NCBI GenBank assembly: GCA_022575985.1
Contig: JAKSXM010000132.1
Coordinates: 4,526,001 to 4,590,000 of the forward strand
Direction of reading: 5' to 3'
DNA from: Anagrus nilaparvatae
Taxonomy: Eukaryota; Arthropoda; Insecta; Hymenoptera; Mymaridae
DNA length: 64,000 bases
Part shown: one piece after another, positions 23,766 to 33,660 of the stretch
How positions within the stretch are numbered: position 1 is the first letter of the stretch
Layout: every line of letters starts with the position of its first letter
Notes under the pieces: generated by a model
Database searches by the model: none
What the model saw: only the letters and a program-made list of their open reading frames with translations
What the model was told of the DNA's origin: nothing
Made by a program: the position numbers and the translations under genes

Positions 23766-24653
23766 CTATTCTATTTCTTTTTTCATTTTTTGTATTTCTT
23801 CTATTGAAAGTTTAGTAAACTCAAGTATAAACTCTAAAGGTACTTTACTAATTAGCATTTTTTTGGCCATTTCTTTTTCTATTTTAGCCTTACCTTCTTC
23901 TTTAGCTTTTTTAAGCGCACTCGCTTGGATCCTAAGCCACTTTAAGCGGTCTTCGTAAGTGTTTCGTTCTTCATTGCTAAAATTCATAACCTCGAGTACT
24001 GTTAAAGCTTTCTTTAATAAAACTATATCTAACTCTTGCGGTAAATTATCCTTATTTAATAATTCATTGTGAGTTAAAAAAGCTACCCATACATCAAGAG
24101 AGTCTTTTACTTTTTTAACTATATCTGCTAACTTTTTTGTAGCATTAGTAAATTTATTCAGCTCTATTACATGTAATTCAATATCTTGAAAATATATCAA
24201 ATCAGTTGTTTTATCTCTTAACTGAAAGGTACTGTGATAATTTTTAGTACCTGGGATACTATTAAAATTCAGAATGTGAATTCCAATAGTTTTATTTAAC
24301 TTTGAATATTCATCACCATCTTTTAATTGCCCTACATACAATTTAGACCAATAATACAATGCTCGCTTATCGTAATCAGCTTCATTTGCAACCTGTATTT
24401 CTATATTATACATTTTCCCACTTTCACTTTTGGCTTTGACATCAAGAATAGATAATTTATCTGTTGCAAAATTCTTCGGATTGTATGGATTAAGTAGCGT
24501 TACTTCTATAATTTGATCTTGTTTACTAACTATTGAATTAATAAGCGATATCAATAGATCCTTATTCTCTTCTATTCCAAAGATTTTTTTAAAAACCAAA
24601 TCTACTCTTGGGGTAACTTTAGATTTTGAAATAACTGGTTCTGATACATGCAT
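23766..24653 (-). CDS. bacterial-type Rpn family nuclease / putative transposase (PD-(D/E)XK)
   Basis: A 295-aa open frame starts with ATG at 24653 and ends at 23766. It has the Rpn/PDDEXK_2 plan: [19 protein letters not shown] at the N-terminus, then [21 protein letters not shown] with the catalytic Asp and the ExQ motif, [20 protein letters not shown], a central [10 protein letters not shown], and a C-terminal helix with [11 protein letters not shown]. This family is bacterial, common in Rickettsiales and other intracellular symbionts; members promote RecA-independent recombination as DNA endonucleases. The core motif residues are present and there are no stops. The frame is continuous upstream with a GFM1 exon, so it could also be translated as a fusion. 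AT content resembles the host. A transfer from an endosymbiont is the likely origin; source taxon unknown. Confidence 0.85.
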
Positions 24654-26112
24654 GCATGTTTGTTTTTTTTTGTTTGTTCGAGTATTGATTATTGAGTCAG
24701 TTTTTTTTAAACTACCTTGATAATATCTAACATTTGTTAATTGTCCAAATCTACGAGCTTCTAATTTAAATGCCAAACCAACAAAAGGATTTTTATCAAT
24801 TCTTGCAGGATTTAATTCTATTTTTTTTGGTTCTTGTCTAAAATTCATAAAATTTTTTTAAATAAAGTAAATAATTTTAACTATTATTTTATAAACAAAC
24901 CCTTCTTGTTCTACATAAGCATAATTCTTTACTTCTCCTGGATTTGGTAAATAATCTAAGACAGCATCTAAAAGAGGTTGTACTCCTTTATTTTTTAAGG
25001 CAGTTCCTACTATAACAGGTGTAAATGCTCTCTTTAAGCATGCTCTGCGAACAGCAGCCGTAATATCTTTTTCTGATATAGCAGATTCATTTAAAAATAA
25101 TTCACCAAGAGTATCATCAACGTTGCTTAAATGTTCTATTAATTCTTGTTTTTTTTCATTGGTTTCTGATAAAAAGGAATCACATTAAAATGGTTTAAAA
25201 AACTTTTAATTTTATTATACTTTACCTGTCCTCATATCTTGTGGTACTTCATCTTCTCTCACTATTTCACCATAATTACCTTCAAAATACAATGCTTTAT
25301 TCCGTATAATATCAATTACTCCTTTAGTTTCACTTTCTCCTCCAATTGGTAATTGTATAAAAGCAGCATTATGTTGAAGTTTACTTCTTAATTGATTTAA
25401 AACTTTTGTTGGATTTGCTCCCATTCGATCTAATTTATTAATAAATGCTAAACATGGTACGTTATACCTTTTCATTTGTCTATTAACAGTTAATGTTTGA
25501 GATTGAACACCTCCAACAGCACATAAAACAAGGATTGCTCCATCTAAAACCCTTAAAGCTCTTTCGACCTCGACAGTAAAATCAACGTGTCCAGAAGTAT
25601 CTATAATATTAATATTATGATCTTTCCATAATGTATATGTTGCTGCAGACTGAATAGTAATTCCTCTTTGACGTTCAAGTTCCATACTATCCATAACCGC
25701 TCCAACATTATCTTTTCCTCTGACCTACTAAAAAAAATCAATTCAACTTTTAATTCTAACATTATACTTTATATAAATCTCCTAATTAAACTCTATTTTT
25801 TTACCTCATGCATTTCAGAAATTCTACCAGTATAAAAAAGTATTCTTTCTGTTAATGTAGTTTTACCAGAATCAATGTGAGCTGAAATTCCTATATTTCT
25901 AACTTTTTCTATTGGTTTGTGCTCAGAATATTTTGCATGAGAGGCAAAAAATCGGTTATTTAACTTTAAAAAAAAAAGAAGAATTAATTAAAATAATATT
26001 TATATGGTTTTAAATAAGAATTAAAAATTATAAAAACCTGATATAAATGGTAATGTAATTTTGAAAACTTTTTTGGTTTCAATTGATATTTTATGAAATT
26101 AAACATAGCCAT
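24654..26112 (-). pseudogene. GFM1: GFM1 (mitochondrial EF-G1), 3' truncated and fused in frame to Rpn
   Basis: Exons 26112-26038, 25963-25805, 25724-25226, 25165-24901 and from 24837 encode the first ~390 aa of mitochondrial elongation factor G1. The G-domain motifs are intact: AHIDSGKTT (P-loop), [20 protein letters not shown] and [10 protein letters not shown]. Domain II begins ([20 protein letters not shown]) and stops after INTRTNKK near 24663. The next codons read into the Rpn ORF. Domains III-V (about 350 aa), which are needed for ribosome translocation, are not in the window. Spliced, the chimera would be 689 aa with one frame throughout. It may be a broken copy with a working GFM1 elsewhere, or an assembly join. 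Labelled pseudogene because translation-factor function must be lost. Confidence 0.85.
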
Positions 26113-26463
26113 TTTAAATAAATAATTAACTATAAGTAACAAAAAATTTTAATTTCAAAATATTTCAAATAATTATTAATAAACAATTATTTAAAAATTA
26201 AATATTCATTTTAATTAAATTAGAGGTTATAATTCTAAAGTGCCTGCAAAGTGCAACTGCCCCTGTAAATACTCGGTCACGTGCTTTTACACTGCGTGTT
26301 TATATTTTCATTTTGGAGTCGGTTAGCCACCCCACAATTGTGGGTTTTTAAAAACAACTTTTTATATTCTACTCATGTGATAGTGATAGTGTTTTGTTTT
26401 ACATTCATTGTCTGCAAACTGAAAAACTAAGAAAAATCTACTAATTTTTAATTTATTTTAGTT
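26113..26463. promoter_or_regulatory. bidirectional promoter between GFM1 and CCDC115/PIGB
   Basis: GFM1 starts leftward at 26112 and the CCDC115 ATG lies at 26464, leaving 350 bp for both promoters. The middle (26240-26345, including ACTCGGTCACGTGC and GGAGTCGGTTAGCCACC) is much less AT-rich than the surroundings and has an E-box-like CACGTG. This fits a short divergent housekeeping promoter. Confidence 0.5.
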
Positions 26464-28692
26464 ATGGAAAAAGTAAGTCAAGTTTGTATTAATCAAAAAA
26501 TATATAAAATATAAAAAATATTGCAACAAACTTATAAACAACAAAATTTGTCCGAAAAAGTTTTTGAGAATACTAAATTAATTTTTAGATTTCTCATCAT
26601 GAGATTCCAAAAAATCTTGTACAACAAAATGTTCATTTTGCCATTTCTCTGGAGATTAAGTTCTGTTCTTATTATTCAAACGACTCATGTTCCTGATGAA
26701 TATTGGCAATCGCTTGAAGTAGCTCATAAGATTGCTTTTGGTTATGGATATTTAACTTGGGAATGGTGCAGTGGTATTAGAAGTTATTTGTATCCCTTTT
26801 TAATATCGGTTGTATATTCTACTTTAAAATTTTTAAATCTAGATCTTACAATACTTCTTATTTACTTACCCAGAATACTTCATGCATTTCTTGCTTCTTA
26901 TGCTGACTACAAATTTTATATTTGGTCGGGGAGTAAATTTGCATTATTTAATCTTTGTATAAATTGGTACTGGTATTATTGTGCTACAAGAACTTTAATA
27001 AATAGTTTAGAAACTTGCTTGACAACAATTGCATTGTCTGAATATCCTTGGAAAGATTTTAAACAAAAAAATGTAAAATTTTTATGGATTGTTGGATTTA
27101 TATGTGCAGCTAGACCCACAGCTGCAATCGTGTGGTTGCCTTTGTGCCTTTATCATATTTTTAAGAACAAAAACAATTTGTATATATTATTGCAATATGC
27201 AAGTGTTTTTTTATTCTATATTTTAATTTCTACTTGCATAGATGTATATTGTTATAAAAAATTTATTTTAACCCCATTAAACTTTTTTAAAATAAACGTG
27301 TTGAGTGGTGTCTCTGAAGAATATGGAGTCATGAGTAAATACTGGTATTTATTTGCCGGATTACCAGTGCTACTTGGCATAAATTATTATTTTTTTGTCC
27401 GTAAAATCATTAAAGTAATTAAAAATTATAAGAAGTCAAAAATTTCTACAATTTTGTTGACAACTGCTTCCGTTTGGACAATTTTTATTTACTCCTTACT
27501 TGGTCATAAGGAATTCAGATTTATATTACCCATTATGTCAATTATCGTGCATCTTATAAATGATGAAATCATTTACTTTTTTCAAAAAATTATTAAATTG
27601 AGTTATAGAACCTCAAAGATCATTTTGATTACATTATTAATTTTCACAAATTTATTACCAGGATTTTATTTTTCTGTGCTGCACGAGCAAGGTGGATTGA
27701 AAATGTCTAGATATCTTGAAAAAGAATTAAAGAGTAACAACAATTTATCAGATACAAGCGTTGTCTTTTTAACTAAATGTCATTCTTTACCTTTTTACAG
27801 TCACATACATTTAAATGTATCTATGAGATTTTTGACATGCGAACCAAACTTGAATAAAATAAAAAATTATACTGATGAGGAAGATTTATTTTTTAATGAC
27901 CCGATTAGTTGGCTGAATTTAAATTATTTAAATAAAACCTCGTTACCAAAATATATAATTTCTTATGATACCACTGCAACTTACATGCAAACCTTTTTAA
28001 ATAACTACAAGATATTATTTTCCACTGTAAATAATCATTTTGAAGGACCTGATTACAAAGAAATAATCTTGTATAAATTGCAATGATTAAATAATTTTTT
28101 TTTTGCTATCAAGTAATTTGATTAAAATACTTATATTTTAAATTTACAAAAAATTAAACTGATTTGTTGATTCTTAAATTTTTAGAAACAAGAAAACATT
28201 CAAGAAATTTGTGAAGCTTTAGATGATTTAACAATAGAGAATTTCGATTTAATTGAAAAAAAAGTAATTACTACAGTTAAATTGGAGAATTTATTGAGAC
28301 AAGGACACATAGAACTAGCTCAAGCTAGATACATAAGAGGAAAAGAAAGTATAGGACTTGTTCAAATACCAAGTCAAGAATGTCTGATGAAATCTTTATT
28401 CAATTTGGAAACTAGTTTTGTTGAAAGCAATGACAAAAATGATACAAGCTCTCCTTATTTTGATATAAGTTTAAAAAAATTGGATCCAAATAATAAAGAT
28501 GACAATGAGGATCAAATACAAAATCCTATAAAATGGTTTGGGGTTTTAGTACCTCAAAGTTTAAAATCAGCTCAGAAACATTTTCAAGAAGCAATTTATT
28601 TATCAGTAGAATTAGCTAATATTCAAGCTCAGTTACAATCTTCAATAAATAAAGTCAAATCATTAAAACCGTTAAGAAACGATGCTGCATAA
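26464..28692 (+). CDS. CCDC115: CCDC115 (Vma22-like V-ATPase assembly factor)
   Basis: A nine-base first exon, 26464-26472 (ATGGAAAAA, followed by GTAAGT), splices in frame to 28186-28692, giving 171 aa. The protein has an N-terminal coiled coil, then LENLLRQGHIELAQARYIRG, and the family signature NPIKWFGVLVPQSLKSAQKHFQEAI near the C-terminus. CCDC115 works with TMEM199 in the ER to assemble the proton channel of the V-ATPase and so supports acidification of the Golgi and endosomes. The 1.7-kb intron contains the whole PIGB coding region on the same strand. Without the tiny first exon the frame has no good ATG start, which supports the splice. Confidence 0.85.
26599..28086 (+). CDS. PIGB: PIGB, GPI mannosyltransferase 3
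   Basis: A single exon codes for 495 aa from the ATG at 26599; the open frame extends a little further upstream but with no ATG. Family signatures are clear: TTHVPDEYWQSLEVAHKIAF followed by GYGYLTWEWCSGIRSY, where the His/Asp-Glu luminal motif of GT22 mannosyltransferases sits, then CATRTLINSLET, ARPTAAIVWLP and LLGHKEFRFILP. Around ten hydrophobic segments fit a multispanning ER protein. PIGB adds the third mannose, from dolichol-phosphate-mannose, to the GPI-anchor precursor in the ER lumen. The gene is intronless and nested within the CCDC115 intron in the same direction, so it probably uses the same promoter and an unspliced transcript, or its own promoter near 26480-26590. Confidence 0.93.
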   Translation: MRFQKILYNKMFILPFLWRLSSVLIIQTTHVPDEYWQSLEVAHKIAFGYGYLTWEWCSGIRSYLYPFLISVVYSTLKFLNLDLTILLIYLPRILHAFLASYADYKFYIWSGSKFALFNLCINWYWYYCATRTLINSLETCLTTIALSEYPWKDFKQKNVKFLWIVGFICAARPTAAIVWLPLCLYHIFKNKNNLYILLQYASVFLFYILISTCIDVYCYKKFILTPLNFFKINVLSGVSEEYGVMSKYWYLFAGLPVLLGINYYFFVRKIIKVIKNYKKSKISTILLTTASVWTIFIYSLLGHKEFRFILPIMSIIVHLINDEIIYFFQKIIKLSYRTSKIILITLLIFTNLLPGFYFSVLHEQGGLKMSRYLEKELKSNNNLSDTSVVFLTKCHSLPFYSHIHLNVSMRFLTCEPNLNKIKNYTDEEDLFFNDPISWLNLNYLNKTSLPKYIISYDTTATYMQTFLNNYKILFSTVNNHFEGPDYKEIILYKLQ

Positions 28693-29352
28693 TTTATTCA
28701 TGATTTGTTATATTTTTATTTATTTTATTAATTTATGAAAATTAAGTTTTTATACACATTTATTTAAGTTTATAATATTATTTTAATATTATAACTAAAG
28801 TTTTTAATAATTATATTGTTTTCTTAATAATAAAAAAGTTATTATACAGACACTTAAAGAAAGTGAAATATAAATGAGCTGTAAAATATCCCATGTTAAT
28901 ATTGCATATTAAAGATTTAATTGGGAGTATAAAGACAAATAAATAATTAAATTCGATTGTTACTAACATACAATGAAAAGTCACAAATTGTTTTCCTATA
29001 AAATATTAATAAGGCTAAAACTTTTTATAGAAAATGTATTTGTATACATAATTTAAATATTTAATAAACCCAATGGGTAAACTATAAACTTGTCGAAAAT
29101 TTATTTAACAATCTTAATATTTTTTAAATGATTCAGATACCTTTTAATTACTAAAAACTTGGCCTACCTAATTAAATCATGCAATGAGGTTTAAATTTCC
29201 CGGTTTTCCTTATTTGATTTTTTTCCTAACGATGTCTTCCGTTTATTCAAAAATATTGCGGGAAATAAAAACTTGAAATATACATAAAAAATATATTTTT
29301 ATTTTTAATATTAGGTAATATTTAAAATAGTAACAAAAATCATAGTTATACA
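28693..29352. other. AT-rich space between CCDC115 and the WRNIP1 fragment
   Basis: No coding frame or RNA gene is recognised. The two flanking genes end towards each other. Confidence 0.6.
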
Positions 29353-30633
29353 TTAATTTTCTTTGAAAAAGTCTATATCTTCTAAACCTTCGGGTAAATA
29401 CTTCAAATTAGATTTATCTTTATGCAACATATTATAACCTTTTCCGTATCCTGTTATATAAAAATTTTATCAAATTATCAAATTACACTTTCAAATATTT
29501 AAAGGCATAAATAATTTTATTTTATAATAATGACAAATTACCAATATCATTCATTAATTTTGTTGGTGCATTTCTAAGATGCAAGGGTACGGATGGTTGA
29601 GGGCCTTTTTGTTCTGAAATTAATTTTTGAGCTGCTCTCAAAGCATCTTCCATTAAACGAGACTTTGGTGCTCTTGCTAAATAAGTTGTACATTGAGCTA
29701 ATAATACATCGCATTCTGGCATTCCTATAACATTTTGCAAACTTGCATTGTTTGCACTGCTAACCCTGAAAATTGCTGCTAGTTTAATTCAAAAATAATT
29801 ATTTTTTAAGTTTATTTGAATACCTAAAGCTTTTGGATCTGCCAATCCAATATCTTCTGATGCCATTCTTACAAGCCTCCTGGCAATATATATTGGATCT
29901 TCTCCACTGGTAATCATTCTTTTTAACCAATATAAGGAAGCATTTTCATCACTTGCTCTTACTGACTTGTGTAAAGCAGAAATAATATCATAATGTTGAT
30001 TACCTCATCTGTCATAAAGCATATGGGTTTTCTTAAGACTGTCTTTAACATGTTCAAGTGAAATAAAATTATTATTTTTTGGTAATGAATCTTTATCAGA
30101 AACGTTTATTGAACTAATTGCCAACTCTAGCCCACCAAGTGCTATTCGAGCATCTCCATCACTAGTTTCAGCTAACCATCGAACCGTCTCTTTGTCTATG
30201 TAAAACAATTTTGAAGATTCTAAATTTTCCTGCTAAAATAAAATTAAAATCATCAAAAATAATATATGTTGCAAAGAAAATATAGAATATAAGAATATAA
30301 ATATTTTATTTACATCTTTATTTGTCTTATTGTGTATAGATCCATCTAATGTTCTAATAGCTTTTTCTAAAATTGAAATTATATCTTCAGAAGTTAACTT
30401 TTCCAAAATAATAACCCGACAACGACTTAATAAAGCTGAATTTAAGCTAAATGATGGATTTTCTGTTGTAGCTCCTATAAGTTTTATTGTACCAGATTCA
30501 AAATGTGGTAAAAAAAAATCTTGTTGAAGTTTATTAAATCGATGTATTTCATCCATAAACATTACTGTGCGATGACCAAATTTAAGATCATTATTAGCAA
30601 TATTAATAGCTCCTTTCACTTCATTAACACCAG
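29353..30633 (-). pseudogene. WRNIP1: WRNIP1 3' fragment with stop codon and frame break
   Basis: Exons encode the C-terminal two thirds of the AAA+ ATPase WRNIP1: [20 protein letters not shown] (Walker B), [20 protein letters not shown] (sensor 1), [68 protein letters not shown] and the terminal YLPEGLEDIDFFKEN. The ubiquitin-binding zinc finger and Walker A are absent: homology stops at 30633, where the RTEL1 duplicate begins. An in-frame TGA at 30007-30005 falls where the family has serine, between LYDR and GNQHYD. The exon ending at 29826 and the one starting at 29765 do not join in phase, so at least one more frame defect exists. I conclude it is a non-functional relic. A sequencing error could explain one defect, but not the missing 5' half. 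Confidence 0.87.
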
Positions 30634-33600
30634 TTTGATTTTAAATTAGCCAATATACGTAGAGCCTCAGACAAAAGAAAGCTTTCATAACGTAATGAAC
30701 GAGTATTATCAAAAGATTCAAGATCCAAATAATAGAGGAGCTATTTTTATGGCTGTTTGTCGAGGTAAAGTAAGCGAGGGATTAGATTTTGCAAATGCTA
30801 ATGGTAGAGCAGTTTTGATTACTGGCTTGCCTTACCCGCCGTTAAAAGATCCAAGAGTAATGTTGAAACAACGGTATTTGGATGAAAATAAATTTTCAGG
30901 AAAAGAGGTATCTTCATAAAAAGTTATAATTTTATTTGTGTAAGTTTATTTAAATAATTTAAATATTTTTGTAAGAGTTTGACTGGTCAACAATGGTATC
31001 AACTTGAAGCTTTTAGGGCTGTGAATCAAGCAATTGGGCGAATAATTCGTCATAAAAATGATTATGGAGCTATAATATTATGTGATTGTCGATTTGAAAA
31101 CAATTCGTTCAAGCAACAGCTATCAGCATGGCTTCGTCCTTACATAAAAAAGTTTGATAATTTTGGAATAGTTACTAGAACACTCAGAGAATTCTTTAAA
31201 AATGCGCATGAAAACGTAAGAAAAATCCAGTTTAATACCATGAATATACAATTAATTATTATTTATTTTAGCTACCTCAACCAGTATCTAATAAAAGTTC
31301 AATGGGTAACAGTATATTTAACTTACCTCCTGCTCATCCAAGTTTTGAAAGCGGAAGTAGAAAAATTCTAAATAATAGTTTAAAAAGAAATGTGAATAAA
31401 ATTGATAAGACTGATGATTTTGATTTAAATTCTTATTTAAAAGACTGTGATAATAATAAAAGTAAGGAACAAGATAAAAATTTAAAATCTAATGATTTTT
31501 CCTTATTATTCAATCGAAAAGAAAAAAATGTCGTAAATTATTATTTTAGTAATTGTAAATTAGATTCAAGTAGTGATATTTTAGTGCCAAAAACAAGTTG
31601 CACAGTAAAAGAGCCGTTATTAAAAAAGAGAAAAATAAAAATTCAACCGGTTAAATTTTCAGAAGATAATGAAGTAGCAAGCTTTTCTTTGAAAGGAGAA
31701 TCCTCAAAAGCAGACTCATCTGTAACGGATAAAAAAGAGTTAGGAAAAAATTACTTAAAAGAAGTGCGTATACATTTAATTTTATTTACAAATTAAATAT
31801 AATAAATTTTTCTATATATATTTATTTTGTTTACAAAAAAGGTTAAAAAATCATTATCAACAGAAGAATACAAAATTTTTCAGAATATGACAGTATCATA
31901 TACAAAGAATGGAAATTTTGATGAATTATATATTAACTTGGGAAAATCTTTTTGTTACTGGAAATCAATTAAAACAGTTATTTTTAGGTATACCAATTAA
32001 TTAATGATTCATACATTTTTTTTAATTCAACTAATTTATTTACTTTTTGCAGGTTTTAAAAGTTTTTTAAAAAAAAATCATAACTCGTTATTTGAAAAGC
32101 GAGTCGAAGAATTAGAAGCACTTAATGTTTGGCTGTCCTAATTATTGGGAATGTATATAACAATTAGTAAATAATGATTTTTTCTTTAAAATATATTTAT
32201 GTATAACAATTTACTTATAACATATTTCTTTATTTATAATAAATTAATTAAAATAGAATAAAATATCGTATTATAAATATTTTTAATACGTAAATAAGAC
32301 AAAAAAATGTCAATAAATCTATTTACAAAGTAAATTAAATTTTGCATTTTTTTTTATCATATTGTAACAAACATTATGCATTATTTTTTTCATTTTAACG
32401 ACAATTAAAACTTATATTGTAAAAATCCAAAGTAGCTTACACGTTTAGGATTTTCATTTACACTAAATATAGAGAATATATACAATTGAAACAAGCATTT
32501 AAAACAAATTTTAATTTTTATTGTGCTTAATAAAAAAATATTAAGTTGGATATCTACTTGTTAACAAAGTGAAGAGAATTATTTTCATATTGAATAAAAT
32601 TTGTAACATAGTTTATAAATATCTAGAGATATGAGGTGTTAATTTTTATTGAAAGAAAAGGTTTTAAGGCAACAGATTATAAAAAATGCAATATAAATTA
32701 TTTTGAATTTTTGAAGCTATAAATTTTTTTGGTAACGATATTCACTATTTTTTTATTTGTAATAATTTGACACTGCAAAATTTAATATTTTATTTTATAC
32801 TAATACATCACCCTTTTAATAAAATTTATGAAAATCAAACTATCGAGCGGATAATGATTGAAGTTTTGCACAAGAAGGTGTTTCGATATTTCTTGCTCTT
32901 ACAAACTGTTCCTGATCACCAAAATTTCTTGCTTTCCACATCATCGACTCTCCTTTAAAGTAAATTTTTAATTTTTAACTGTTTTTAAACTTTTAGATAC
33001 AAATTTTACTTACTGTAGTTCTTTTCCCTATAACATGAATGCCTTAAAAAATTTACATAATCTTCTTCTACGGAATATTCAAGTCTTCTTAAATTATCAT
33101 CGTAATCTACATGGAAACTTTCCTTAACGTAATAAGGTACTTTTAAATTCTGCGTCGTTCTTTGAACTGAATACTTACTAAATGAAAAGAAAAAAAAATT
33201 GTTTATAAATAATTTGATTTGTATTTTATTGTCATTTTAATTTTTTTAATAACTAAATACACTTTATACATTTTTACTTACAATTTTCTTTATAAAAATA
33301 AATTATACAAGCATATAAATCTTTTATAACAAAACATTCTGTAATTAATTTACTTTTAAAAATTTATAAATTTTTTTATTGACACAGATAACAAAGATAA
33401 AGTAAAATTTATATATTAGATAATTTTAGCAATCATAAATTACTTTTTAAGAGTAACTATTTATAAAGTATTATTGAGAGACTAAAAAACAATTACAATA
33501 AACTACAAATATCATACTCTTAATAATTAAATTTCTAAGAAATGTAAGGTGCTTTTATTAAATCAAAAACAAAAACTATACTTACGAACTATGATGTAAA

Positions 33601-33660
33601 CTATAAACAGGATCAGATATGAAAAAACTACTCATCATTGTTAAAACTATTAATAAAAGT
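30634..33660 (+). repeat. right copy of the direct duplication
   Basis: Matches 21268-23715 in the same orientation, plus about 570 bp that the left copy has lost. It carries RTEL1 exons 7-11 (decayed) and DNAJB12/14 exons 8, 7 and most of 6 (intact). The left junction is inside the WRNIP1 fragment (CACCAGTTTGATT, with TTTGATT shared by both partners). Confidence 0.92.
30653..32141 (+). pseudogene. RTEL1 3'-half copy, frameshifted
   Basis: Starts with exon 7 ([16 protein letters not shown]) and reaches the RTEL1 stop at 32139-32141. The helicase N-terminal half with Walker A and DEAH boxes is missing. Relative to the intact copy there are scattered substitutions, a 6-bp insertion near 31540, and one extra G near 31940 (AACTTGGGAAAATC against AACTTGGAAAATC) that shifts the frame in the harmonin-like domain. 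It cannot make RTEL1. Confidence 0.92.

Noticed and set aside
23260..23958. Plus-strand hydrophobic frames at the duplication edge
   Set aside because: They are antisense to the DNAJB12/14 fragment and to the Rpn ORF, whose minus-strand frames have clear homology.
30634..32141. A second working RTEL1 gene
   Set aside because: Lacks the first six exons with Walker A and DEAH boxes and carries a one-base insertion in the C-terminal domain.
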